A stretch of 25,534 nt of DNA, taken from contig JAFGQA010000453.1 in the NCBI GenBank assembly GCA_016935885.1, positions 1 to 25,534 on the forward strand, given 5' to 3'. Below, piece after piece: positions 15,905-23,236 of the stretch. Within the stretch, counting starts at the first letter, position 1, and each line of letters opens with the position of its first letter. Made by a program: the position numbers and the translations under genes. The notes beneath the pieces are model-generated. The model had not been told where the DNA came from, did not search any database, and was given only the letters and a program-made list of their open reading frames with translations. Source of the DNA: Phycisphaerae bacterium. GTDB lineage: Bacteria; Planctomycetota; Phycisphaerae; UBA1845; UTPLA1.

Positions 15905-18900
15905 CTATGGACGTCTTGGCGGACGGCGCGAACCACCTGCTTTGCGCCGACGTGGTCCGTCGGCTGGGCGGACGTTCCGGGATACCACGACCGGCCCGGA
16001 TCGCGAAGGTGGGCGACCTTTCGAGCGTGACGTCGCGGCCTCGGATGGCTCCCGGTCGGCACCGTCAATCCCTGTGGATTCCCTGCGAAACAGGTTGACG
16101 AGAATCCGCAGCAGCGTCTGCCCGTGGAAATAGTGCTCCGGGAGCCGCCAGTGCATCGTCCGCCCGTCCGGCACCCGGACCGAGCCACCGCTACCGGCGA
16201 ACAACGGCTCGATCTTCTTGACCTCACCTTCGATGGAGAAGATAAGGTCCGGCTCCTTCTTGATGATGGTCTTGATGTTCCACTGTGCCGCCCGGACCTT
16301 GACCTCCGTCAGCGTCAGCAGCGTCTCCACCGTCGCTGGGTAGTGGCCGAAGGCGTCTTGCAGATCCTTGCCAAGCTGGTCCGCTTCCTCCGCGCTGCGG
16401 CACGCGGCGAACCGCCGGTAGCACTCCATGCGCTGGCGGTCCGAGGGGATGTAGCTCCTGGGGATGTGGGCCTCCACGTCGAGTTCCAAGTGCACGGACG
16501 GTCGCTCGCTGTATGCCTCTCCGCGCATCCGTTTGACCGCCTTCTCCAACATCTGGCAATACAGCTCGTAGCCCACCGCGGCGATGTGACCGGATTGCTC
16601 CGGCCCCAGGATGTTGCCGGCCCCGCGGATTTCCAAGTCGCGCATCGCGATGCGGAAGCCCGCGCCAAGCTCGCTGAACTCCTCGACCGCCTTCAGCCGC
16701 TTGGCCGCCGGGCCCGTCAGCGGGCGGTCCGGGCTCAACAGTAGGTAGCAATGCGCACGGTGCTTGTACCGGCCAACACGGCCGCGAAGCTGGTGCAGAT
16801 CGGCCAGCCCGAACATGTCGGCGCGGTCGATGAAGATCGTGTTGACGTTCGGAATGTCCAGGCCGGCCTCGATGATCGTCGTGCAAACGAGCACGTCAGC
16901 CTCGTGTCGAACGAAACGGAGCATCACGCCTTCCAACTCGTCTCCCGGCATCTGGCCATGGCCGACGATCACCCGGGCCTCGGGTACGAGGCTCGCGATG
17001 TTGTTTGCGATGTTCCGGATTGGACGCACGCGGTTGTGGACGAAATAGACCTGCCCGTCGCGGTTCAGCTCGCGGATGATCGCGCTGCGGATCAGCCCGT
17101 CGCTCCAGGTGCAGACGCGCGTCGAAATCGCCCGGCGGTCCAGCGGCGGCGTGGCCAGGCTGGAGATGTCGCGCAGCCCGACCATCGCCATGTGCAGCGT
17201 CCGCGGGATCGGCGTGGCCGTCAGCGTCAGGACGTCGACGGTCGTCCGAAGGCACTTGAGGTGCTCCTTGTGTTCGACGCCGAAGCGCTGCTCCTCGTCG
17301 ACAATCACCAGCCCCAGATCCGCGAAGCCCACGTCCTTGGACAGGATCCGGTGCGTGCCGATCAGGATGTCGATCTGCCCCTTTTTGGCCGCGGCGACGA
17401 TCTCGCGCTGCTCCTTCGCGGAGCGGAACCGATTCAGGCGCTCAATGATAAACGGGTAGTCCGCCATGCGCTCGGCAAAGGTGCGATAGTGCTGCTCGGC
17501 CAGCACCGTCGTCGGCACAAGGACGGCAACCTGCTTGCCGAATTCCACCGCCTTGAACGCGGCCCGCATGGCCAGTTCCGTCTTGCCGTAGCCGACGTCG
17601 CCGCAGAGCAGGCGGTCCATCGGGCGCTGCCGGGTCATGTCCGTCTTGATGTCGCCGGCCGCCGAGGCCTGATCCGGCGTCTCCGTGTACAGAAACGCGT
17701 TCTCGAACTCCGTCTGCCAGTGTGTATCCCGCGGAAACGCGACGCCGGCCTCCGCCTGCCGCGCCGCCTGAACACGGAGCAGCTCGCCCGCCAGGTCCGT
17801 GACGGCCTCCTCGACCCGCGCCTTGGTCGATTGCCACCGCGTACCGCCGAGCTTGGACAGCGGCGGACGCATCGCCTTGGCGCCGACGTATTTCTGGACC
17901 AGGTCGATCTGCGAGACCGGCACGTGGATCGTTGCCCCGTCAGCAAAGCGGAGTGTCAGGAATTCTTCGCTCTTGCGGGAATCGCCCTTGGTCATCGTAC
18001 GCATGCCGACGTAGCGGGCGATGCCGTGGACAACGTGTACGACGTAATCGCCGTCGGACAGATCCAGGAAGGACTCGATCGGCCGACCGGTGGTGACCTT
18101 GCGAATGCGGCGCTTCTGCGTGTACCGCCGGAATAGCTCGTGATGTGGCAGGATGGTCAGCACGGATGCTTGATGATGGGCAACCAGCGATTGGGCATCT
18201 CGGCCAGCGGATTGCGAATGGCAAAATCTCTGCGCCCTCTGCGCCTCTGCGTGAAACGATTGGCGATCGGCAGCCGACGATTGAACCGTGTTGGTCTTCC
18301 AGGTGAATCCCCGATGGATCAGGCCGATGCACGTTTCAATGTCTGGCGGCGCGGCCCGCTTTGCTCCCGCCCTGGTAGCCTCGTCAAGCACCTGAGCGAC
18401 CAGTTCCGCAAGACGATCCTCCTCGCCCTTGTTGTCGCAATACACGACGACCGGGTGATCCCGACCCAGGCTGACGAGCTGCTGAACGGCGTCGGTCGTC
18501 TTGGCCTCGAAGCTGGGCAGCGCCTCGCACTGCAACGCCATCGCGTCCGCGTCGGGCACCGTGGCGGTTGGAAATCGACTGACGTGCAATTGCCCGAACG
18601 CGGCCAGCCGTCTTTGTATCGCCTCGATGGGGTAGTGCCCGACCGGGTTGCCAAGCCGATCCAGCACCGTGCGAGCGATCTCCGCGATCTCGACGGGTTC
18701 TTCCAGAACCACAAGCGTGTCTTCCGGCAGGTAGTTGAGGAAGCTGGTCGTGTCCTTGGCCTGCGACGTTGTTGGATCGGGCGACAGCGTGATCCGCGTC
18801 ATCTCCAGGTTTCGCATGGACCGCTGGCTGCCGACCTCGAATTGTCGGATTGACTCGATCTCGTTGCCGAAGAACTCGACACGCACCGGGTCGCTGTCGG

Positions 18901-19591
18901 CCGTGGCGAAGATGTCCAAGATGCCCCCGCGTAACGCGAAATCACCTGGCCGCTCGACCTGGTCCAGCCGCTCGAAGCCCCGGTCCGAAAGAAACGTCGC
19001 GATCTGCTCCGGCTCCCGTTGCTGCCCGACCGCGAGTGTCAACGAGTTGGCATCCAGGCACGCGGGCGACGGCACAGGTTGCATCAACGCCTGAACCGGC
19101 GCGACCAACTGGGGGCTGGCGATTGACGATTGATGTGTGCGGCTGGGAGGCTGCGGACTGGATCCAGATGGGTCCGCCGCCGCCGCCAAGGCCGCGCACA
19201 ACCGTGTCCGTTCGGCCCGGATTTCGCCCGCGCCAGATCCCTCGCCCGGCAACGCCTCCCACGCCGGCAGCAGCCCCACCGCACGGCCGAGCACGGTCTC
19301 CATGTCATCTCGGGCGTCATCGGCCTGATCCAGATGCGCCGTAACGAACAGCAACGGCCGGTCGAGCCTCGCCGAAACGAGCGCCGCCAGAATAGGCGCG
19401 GCGGACCCCCACAGCCCAGTTGCGCCAAGCGGGATCCTCTCCGCGGCAAGCCTCGCACAAAGGGCCTTCACGGTGACGTCTTCGGTGATCGTGTTTGACA
19501 CAATCACGCCTGTATTATCGTCTGTGGAACCAAGCCCGACAACCTGAATCAGAGCTTCCGAAACGGTTCGGGCCCGTGCCACTGGCAGCAT
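15905..19591 (-). CDS. mfd: Transcription-repair coupling factor Mfd
   Basis: Mfd releases RNA polymerase stalled at lesions and recruits UvrA for nucleotide excision repair. This 1228-residue protein has the family order. A UvrB-like N-terminal part carries GDFALRGGILDIF (about 18940). The RNA-polymerase-interacting domain has LSDGDYVVHVVHGIARYVG (about 18050). The RecG-like motor has Walker A GDVGYGKTE (about 17590), DEEQRFG (about 17290), LTATPIPRTLHM (about 17200) and QLRGRVGRYKHR (about 16780), and a TRCF C-terminal domain follows. Two low-complexity peptide insertions (near 19105-19165 and 18168-18285) are unlike the family. The C-terminal 50 residues are a basic, low-complexity extension. 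The start at 19591 is the first Met close to the domain, but it lies in a repeat element and has no good ribosome binding site; downstream GTG codons are alternatives. Confidence 0.93.
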   Translation of the reverse strand: MLPVARARTVSEALIQVVGLGSTDDNTGVIVSNTITEDVTVKALCARLAAERIPLGATGLWGSAAPILAALVSARLDRPLLFVTAHLDQADDARDDMETVLGRAVGLLPAWEALPGEGSGAGEIRAERTRLCAALAAAADPSGSSPQPPSRTHQSSIASPQLVAPVQALMQPVPSPACLDANSLTLAVGQQREPEQIATFLSDRGFERLDQVERPGDFALRGGILDIFATADSDPVRVEFFGNEIESIRQFEVGSQRSMRNLEMTRITLSPDPTTSQAKDTTSFLNYLPEDTLVVLEEPVEIAEIARTVLDRLGNPVGHYPIEAIQRRLAAFGQLHVSRFPTATVPDADAMALQCEALPSFEAKTTDAVQQLVSLGRDHPVVVYCDNKGEEDRLAELVAQVLDEATRAGAKRAAPPDIETCIGLIHRGFTWKTNTVQSSAADRQSFHAEAQRAQRFCHSQSAGRDAQSLVAHHQASVLTILPHHELFRRYTQKRRIRKVTTGRPIESFLDLSDGDYVVHVVHGIARYVGMRTMTKGDSRKSEEFLTLRFADGATIHVPVSQIDLVQKYVGAKAMRPPLSKLGGTRWQSTKARVEEAVTDLAGELLRVQAARQAEAGVAFPRDTHWQTEFENAFLYTETPDQASAAGDIKTDMTRQRPMDRLLCGDVGYGKTELAMRAAFKAVEFGKQVAVLVPTTVLAEQHYRTFAERMADYPFIIERLNRFRSAKEQREIVAAAKKGQIDILIGTHRILSKDVGFADLGLVIVDEEQRFGVEHKEHLKCLRTTVDVLTLTATPIPRTLHMAMVGLRDISSLATPPLDRRAISTRVCTWSDGLIRSAIIRELNRDGQVYFVHNRVRPIRNIANNIASLVPEARVIVGHGQMPGDELEGVMLRFVRHEADVLVCTTIIEAGLDIPNVNTIFIDRADMFGLADLHQLRGRVGRYKHRAHCYLLLSPDRPLTGPAAKRLKAVEEFSELGAGFRIAMRDLEIRGAGNILGPEQSGHIAAVGYELYCQMLEKAVKRMRGEAYSERPSVHLELDVEAHIPRSYIPSDRQRMECYRRFAACRSAEEADQLGKDLQDAFGHYPATVETLLTLTEVKVRAAQWNIKTIIKKEPDLIFSIEGEVKKIEPLFAGSGGSVRVPDGRTMHWRLPEHYFHGQTLLRILVNLFRRESTGIDGADREPSEAATSRSKGRPPSRSGPVVVSRNVRPADGPRRRKAGGSRRPPRRP
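18168..18285 (-). repeat. In-frame low-complexity insertion in mfd (CTCTGCGCC repeats)
   Basis: The plus strand contains tandem CTCTGCGCC, CTCTGCGCC and TCTGCGTGA at about 18226-18254, flanked by GATTGGGCATC and GATTGGCGATCGG tracts. In mfd it encodes about 40 residues rich in Gln, Ala, Arg and His (FHAEAQRAQRF in the middle). They interrupt the usual short link between the 'HRGF' and 'HHELF.RY' motifs. Confidence 0.6.
19105..19165 (-). repeat. In-frame GATTGACGATT-type insertion in mfd
   Basis: The plus strand reads GGCGATTGACGATTGATG followed by GGCTGGGAGGCTGCGGACTGG. In mfd it encodes a Ser/Pro/Gln-rich stretch (SPQPPSRTHQSSIASPQ) in the N-terminal UvrB-like region. It resembles short-unit repeats rather than folded protein. 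Confidence 0.5.
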
Positions 19592-19800
19592 GCCTGCCAG
19601 TGTGTAGGCCAAGGCCCTATCAGCCTGTGGCAAAACTGTGGCACCGGCGCCAAAGCCGGTGGTTTTCACGGTCAGGAACGGCGTTTCCGAACCGCTGTTT
19701 TCCCTTTTGCCACGGGCTGCTATGTGCCCACCGGAGAGACCGCACGGGTGGACAAGCCGCCGTACGTGTTTGGCGTTCAAACGGCGTGTCATGGGTAACC
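19576..19800 (-). mobile_element. Family-1 element, copy B, split by a family-2 element
   Basis: The left part (GTGCCACTGGCAGCATGCCTGCCAGTGTG, from 19576) and the right part (GACCGCACGGGTGGACAAGCCGCC, from about 19737) align with the family-1 copies at 9129 and 25072. Between them sits a complete 99-bp family-2 element (19621-19719). Removing it, with one CTAT, restores the expected family-1 spacing. The outer ends are eroded, so the limits are approximate. A hairpin GGCGTGTC/GACACGCC (19783-19811) marks the right edge. The mfd start codon falls in the left hairpin loop. Confidence 0.65.
19621..19719 (+). mobile_element. Family-2 MITE-like element (99 bp), nested in family 1
   Basis: The ends CAGCCTGTGGCAAAA and TTTTGCCACGGGCTG form a 15-bp terminal inverted repeat with one mismatch. 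An internal hairpin, CACCGGC..GCCGGTG, is present. It matches the copy at 22307-22405 almost base for base and in length. It is flanked by CTAT on both sides (19617-19620 and 19720-19723), consistent with a 4-bp target duplication. No protein is encoded. Confidence 0.72.
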
Positions 19801-19913
19801 AACGACACGCCCAACGGGGGCAGGTCGTTCATCAGGCATCGCGCAGGAACAACATGACCGATCGTGCCACGTGGCTGGCCTGCCGGCTCGCCGTTTGGCG
19901 GATGCCGTGGCCT

Positions 19914-19996
19914 GCCGCTCGTGCGAGAATCCTCGCACGCTCGCCCCCACTTCCGCCACTGGTGCGGGGATCCTGTCACGCTGGTGCAAGAATCCC
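19914..19996 (-). repeat. Three imperfect 20-bp direct repeats after the GIY-YIG gene
   Basis: Plus-strand units GCCGCTCGTGCGAGAATCCT (19914-19933), GCCACTGGTGCGGGGATCCT (19955-19974) and CACGCTGGTGCAAGAATCCC (19977-19996) share the pattern C-KGTGCRRGRATCCY. Inverted pieces are nested in them (GTGCGAG/CTCGCAC and GCGGGGAT/ATCCCCGC), so the minus-strand transcript downstream of the nuclease gene could fold strongly. Confidence 0.5.
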
Positions 19997-20042
19997 CGCC
20001 TGTGACGCACCGCCACGCCCGCGGTGCCGCACATCCGCGTGC

Positions 20043-20792
20043 TCACCCGCAGGCTCGGGAAGCTGCAACGGCCGATCGCAGCTCACTGAGCCGTATCAGC
20101 TCGCCGTTCTTGCGAACGCGCCAAAAGCCCCAACCACTTGTCGGCTTCTTCGTCACCGCCTGTGCAGCAGCGGATGGGTAGTCGTAAAGTCGCCCGTCAA
20201 GTTTGATGCGGCCAGTGTGCAGAATGACGGCTTTGTACTCCTCACCCTTGTATGTGGCATAGATGCGTTTGTTCCGAGCGACGATGCCCTTCAACGGTCG
20301 ACCGCCACGGCGACTGGCTGCGCTCTTCCGGCGTCCGCTCGACTTGCGACGAGCAACCTTGGCGGTCAATCGCTTCAAGCGGGCCGCACGACTGAAGATC
20401 TCCTCCAGTTCGGCCCGCTGGCGCCGCTCCACCACCTGGCGGAGTCTCAGCTCAAGGTTGGTCGCCTTGCTGAGCCGTCCTCTTTGTTTGTTGCCCGTGG
20501 GATCGGCGATCCGCAGTAGCAGCGACTCGATTTCCTTCGTGTGATCAATCCTGCGGACCAAATAAAGGCTGAATCGATTCCATCGACCCGCGTGTTGGCC
20601 GCGCAGGTGCTGCTCGATACGGCGCCGGAGATTGACCGCGAGGCCGACATAATACAGGCGATCATCGCTATACAGTGCATAGACCCCGTGCCGCGTCTGC
20701 ACCAGACTGGTGATCTCACCGTGGTACTTCTCAAAAGCCTTTACCGAGATGTGCTCCAGGTAGCCGCCAACGAGAGGATCTGCCGTCGTCAA
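20043..20792 (-). CDS. GIY-YIG nuclease fused to a RAMA-like domain
   Basis: This 249-residue protein has a GIY-YIG endonuclease domain at about 34-100. GVYALY (36-41) and YYVGLA (47-52) are the two signature strands, Arg57 in NLRRRIEQHL is the expected catalytic Arg, and Glu88 or Glu89 in KEIESLLLRIADP is the probable metal-binding Glu. A Lys/Arg-rich helical linker (about 105-165) may bind DNA. The C-terminal part (about 173-238: YKGEEYKAVILHTGRIKLDG, YPSAAAQAV, SGWGFWRV) fits the RAMA/DUF2924-type fold, proposed in the literature to sense modified DNA. The TTG start at 20792 was chosen because GGGAGGTG lies 4-5 nt upstream; the frame is open to 20963 but without a better start. It stands alone, with no methyltransferase nearby. 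Confidence 0.8.
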   Translation of the reverse strand: MTTADPLVGGYLEHISVKAFEKYHGEITSLVQTRHGVYALYSDDRLYYVGLAVNLRRRIEQHLRGQHAGRWNRFSLYLVRRIDHTKEIESLLLRIADPTGNKQRGRLSKATNLELRLRQVVERRQRAELEEIFSRAARLKRLTAKVARRKSSGRRKSAASRRGGRPLKGIVARNKRIYATYKGEEYKAVILHTGRIKLDGRLYDYPSAAAQAVTKKPTSGWGFWRVRKNGELIRLSELRSAVAASRACG

Positions 20793-20796
20793 GATG

Positions 20797-20804
20797 CACC
20801 TCCC
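20797..20804 (-). promoter_or_regulatory. Strong Shine-Dalgarno that sets a TTG start
   Basis: On the minus strand GGGAGGTG precedes TTG (20790-20792) by a few bases. No ATG or GTG in this frame nearby has a comparable site, so it supports the TTG start of the GIY-YIG gene. Confidence 0.65.
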
Positions 20805-20887
20805 TCGCGTCAAGTAAAACCGTGTCACAACCACCTGCCCCAACCCACCAATGCCGACAGTTGTCGATGTGCTGCGGTTATTGTAAT

Positions 20888-20907
20888 CGTAAACGCACGT
20901 AAACGCA
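20888..20907 (+). repeat. Two tandem copies of CGTAAACGCA
   Basis: Two perfect 10-bp units abut each other between the divergent GIY-YIG and IPTL-type genes. They could be an operator, but no protein partner can be named. Confidence 0.5.
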
Positions 20908-20936
20908 ACGGCTGACAACGATTTCAGGCACGTGTC

Positions 20937-20966
20937 TTGACTTCTCCAGACTTTTTCCGGCACAAT
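20937..20966 (+). promoter_or_regulatory. Candidate sigma-70-like promoter for the 21137 gene
   Basis: TTGACT and CACAAT are separated by 18 bp, about 170 bp upstream of the start at 21137. The -35 box is good and the -10 box is weak. It lies about 30 bp downstream of the tandem CGTAAACGCA repeat. Confidence 0.3.
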
Positions 20967-21136
20967 GGTGGCAGAAGGCGAAAGAGGCTACAGCCACCAT
21001 ATCCTCAAGCGGCTGCCAGTCTCTCCAGATCAGGCGCGGCAGCGGCACGGTCTCGCTCGCGATCGCGCGTGGTGCTGTACCCCGCCTGAAGATCGAATGG
21101 CTGTATTGGCGATTCAAGGCGAACAACGGAGGCAGA

Positions 21137-22306
21137 ATGATGAACGGCTTTCTAGCAAGACGTGGCGCGGTGGTTTGCGGTGTGTGCGTAGTCTTGGCAT
21201 CCCTTGCAGCGGGCTCGTCGGCCCTTGCGAGCCCGACGATCAACGGCATCATTGATCCGGCCACCGAGGGATGGCTGCTGCTGACCGAGGCCGGCTACGC
21301 GGAGCCCGTCCCTGGTGGGAGCACGACTACTTCCGATCAGGTAGGCGAAAGCTGCACGTTCCACTGGTGGGAAGGTGTCAGTGAAGTAGATGTTGAGGCC
21401 GCGGACAACCGGGGCGACATCATCAACATCTACCTCACGCAGGATAGCGACAACCTCTACCTTGCCGTCGCCGGTCCGACGGCGCCGTTCAATGACTGGT
21501 GGGAGGAAAACGAGCTGGCCAGGAACGATATCGGCGACTTGTACATCGCCCTGGACGTTGACGGCGGCGCGGCATCAGGCCACATCCGAGCAGATGAAGG
21601 TCACACCGTCTACGGCACCAAGGCCGTCGACTTCCTTGGCTGGGCGCCCACACACGTTGTCGGCGTGCAGTTTGTCGACAACGGCGGCGGCGGTGGCGGC
21701 GGGGCCGATATCGAGACCACCGTCACACACCAGGAGATCGCCGGCGAGGGGCAGAACCAAAACGACGGCGGCTTCGACTGGCACGCCACCATCAGGAGCG
21801 GTCCGGACGCTCCATACGACACGGTCAACCTGAATGCGGGCGAGTTCGAATTCGCCATTCCCTGGTCGCTGCTGGGCCTTCCACAAGGTGGCCCGCCGAC
21901 GGGTCAGCCGCTCCGCATCGCCGCTTACATCACGCAGAACTTCGAGCAGTCCGATGTCTACGATAGCGGCCCCGGTGTCGGCAATCAGACCGTGTACGAG
22001 GAACTGGGCGATTGTCCCGGCGACCCTGACGACAGTGGGCAGCTTGGCGCCTGTGATCCCGGCTCCTACGCGGGCAGCCAGCCCGGCGCGAACTTCGTCG
22101 CCGACATCAACTTCGACCCCGGCCACGGGGACGGCATCGACACCATCGAGGAGTACATGTCCTGGGAACCCAGGCCAGCCCCAAGCATCCCGGCCTTTTC
22201 CGAGTGGGGTCTGATCGCTACGGCAGTGCTGTTGATCGCCGCGGGAACGATCCTGTTCCGCGGGAGGCAACCGGCGGCGACCCACAGGTGGGTGGAGGAG
22301 CCGTAG
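21137..22306 (+). CDS. Secreted protein with an IPTL/PEP-CTERM-type sorting tail
   Basis: This 389-residue exported protein has a signal peptide (about 1-32: MMNGFLARRG, a hydrophobic core, then SALAS). A beta-rich, acidic ectodomain (about 35-300) follows, with DNLYLAVAGPT, GDLYIALDVDGG and EFEFAIPWSLLGL strands. These resemble the carbohydrate-binding-like or DOMON-like sandwiches of planctomycete secreted proteins. The C-terminus has IPAFSEWG (351-358), a hydrophobic helix and then an Arg-containing tail, the layout of IPTL/PEP-CTERM sorting signals handled by exosortases. A run of seven Gly (about 184-190) may be a flexible loop. The start is supported by GGAGG just upstream; an ATG 3 bp later is equally placed. 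The stop codon directly abuts a family-2 element. The ligand is not known. Confidence 0.78.
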   Translation: MMNGFLARRGAVVCGVCVVLASLAAGSSALASPTINGIIDPATEGWLLLTEAGYAEPVPGGSTTTSDQVGESCTFHWWEGVSEVDVEAADNRGDIINIYLTQDSDNLYLAVAGPTAPFNDWWEENELARNDIGDLYIALDVDGGAASGHIRADEGHTVYGTKAVDFLGWAPTHVVGVQFVDNGGGGGGGADIETTVTHQEIAGEGQNQNDGGFDWHATIRSGPDAPYDTVNLNAGEFEFAIPWSLLGLPQGGPPTGQPLRIAAYITQNFEQSDVYDSGPGVGNQTVYEELGDCPGDPDDSGQLGACDPGSYAGSQPGANFVADINFDPGHGDGIDTIEEYMSWEPRPAPSIPAFSEWGLIATAVLLIAAGTILFRGRQPAATHRWVEEP

Positions 22307-22405
22307 CAGCCCTTGGCAGAACTGTGGCTCCGGCGCCAAAGCCGGTGGTTTTCACGGTCAGGAACGGCTTTTCTGAACCGCTGTTTTCCCTTCTACCACG
22401 GGCTG
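22307..22405 (+). mobile_element. Family-2 MITE-like element (99 bp) between two genes
   Basis: The ends CAGCCCTTGGCAGAA and TTCTACCACGGGCTG form imperfect terminal inverted repeats. The interior is almost identical to the copy at 19621-19719, including CACGGTCAGGAACGG and the CCGGCGCCAAAGCCGG hairpin. It begins at the base after the stop codon of the IPTL-type gene and ends 18 bp before the trpA stop codon, filling the convergent gap. No clear target duplication is seen. Confidence 0.7.
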
Positions 22406-22423
22406 ATAAGGGCGCAGTCGCTT

Positions 22424-23236
22424 CTACCGCTCCGGGCTGGCCAGTTCGGCAACCAGACGTGTTACGTGCTCGACGATCACATCGGGCGCGTGGCCCGACT
22501 CCAGCAGATGCGTGATCTTGCGGACGATCGCGCTGCCGACGATCACCCCGTCGGCGAAGCCGCACACGTCTCGAACATGCTCCGGCTTGCTGATGCCGAA
22601 GCCGACCACCACCGGCAGGCCGGTACCGTCGCGAAGCTCGACAACGTGATCCCTCAAGTCGGACGGCAGCGTCCCGCGTTCGCCGGTCGTGCCTTGCACG
22701 GAGACGTAATACAGAAAGCCGCTGGCAACTTCGGCGATGCGTTTCTCCCGGTCCGGCGGCGTGGTCGGCGCGATCAGCATGGACAACCGCAGGCCCGCTT
22801 CGTCTGCGAACCTCGCCAACTCCGGCGCTTCTTCTAGCGAAATGTCCGGCACGATCAACCCGTCAAAACCAGCCGCCCGGGCACTGGCCACGAACTCCCG
22901 TGTGCCAATTCGGTACACAATCGACGCCGAGACCATCGCCAGCAACGGGTAGCCGATGTCGCCCCGAACCGACGCGACGATGTCGAAGATCTGTCGGACG
23001 CGGACGCCGCCGGCCAACGCATGACTAAACGCGTGCTGGATGACCGGTCCGTCGGCGATCGGATCGGAGAACGGGAATCCCAGTTCGACCCCGCGGATGG
23101 GGAGGTCGGCCATCGCGCGAAGCATCGCCGCCGTGCTACCGAGATCCGGGTAACCTGCCGCCAGAAACGGCCACAGCCCAGGCGCTTCGTCGGCAAGTGT
23201 TTGGTCTATGCGGTTGGCGTTTCTTTCATTGCCCAA
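22424..23236 (-). CDS. trpA: Tryptophan synthase alpha chain
   Basis: TrpA splits indole-3-glycerol phosphate into indole and glyceraldehyde 3-phosphate and passes indole to TrpB through the alpha2-beta2 tunnel. The 270-residue TIM barrel is full length. The catalytic Glu51 lies in [11 protein letters not shown] and Asp62 in IADGP. The phosphate-binding [13 protein letters not shown] and GVIVGSAIV motifs are near the C-terminus, and [12 protein letters not shown] is present. The start is TTG at 23236, because GAGGTG lies 6 nt upstream. GTG at 23245 is an alternative, and the frame stays open to 23371. It overlaps the trpB end by 11 bp, which suggests coupled translation of a trpBA unit. No other trp genes lie in the window. 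Confidence 0.93.
   Translation of the reverse strand: MGNERNANRIDQTLADEAPGLWPFLAAGYPDLGSTAAMLRAMADLPIRGVELGFPFSDPIADGPVIQHAFSHALAGGVRVRQIFDIVASVRGDIGYPLLAMVSASIVYRIGTREFVASARAAGFDGLIVPDISLEEAPELARFADEAGLRLSMLIAPTTPPDREKRIAEVASGFLYYVSVQGTTGERGTLPSDLRDHVVELRDGTGLPVVVGFGISKPEHVRDVCGFADGVIVGSAIVRKITHLLESGHAPDVIVEHVTRLVAELASPER

Noticed and set aside
16751..18136. A 461-codon plus-strand frame opposite mfd
   Set aside because: It lies antisense to conserved Mfd motor motifs and has no domain of its own.
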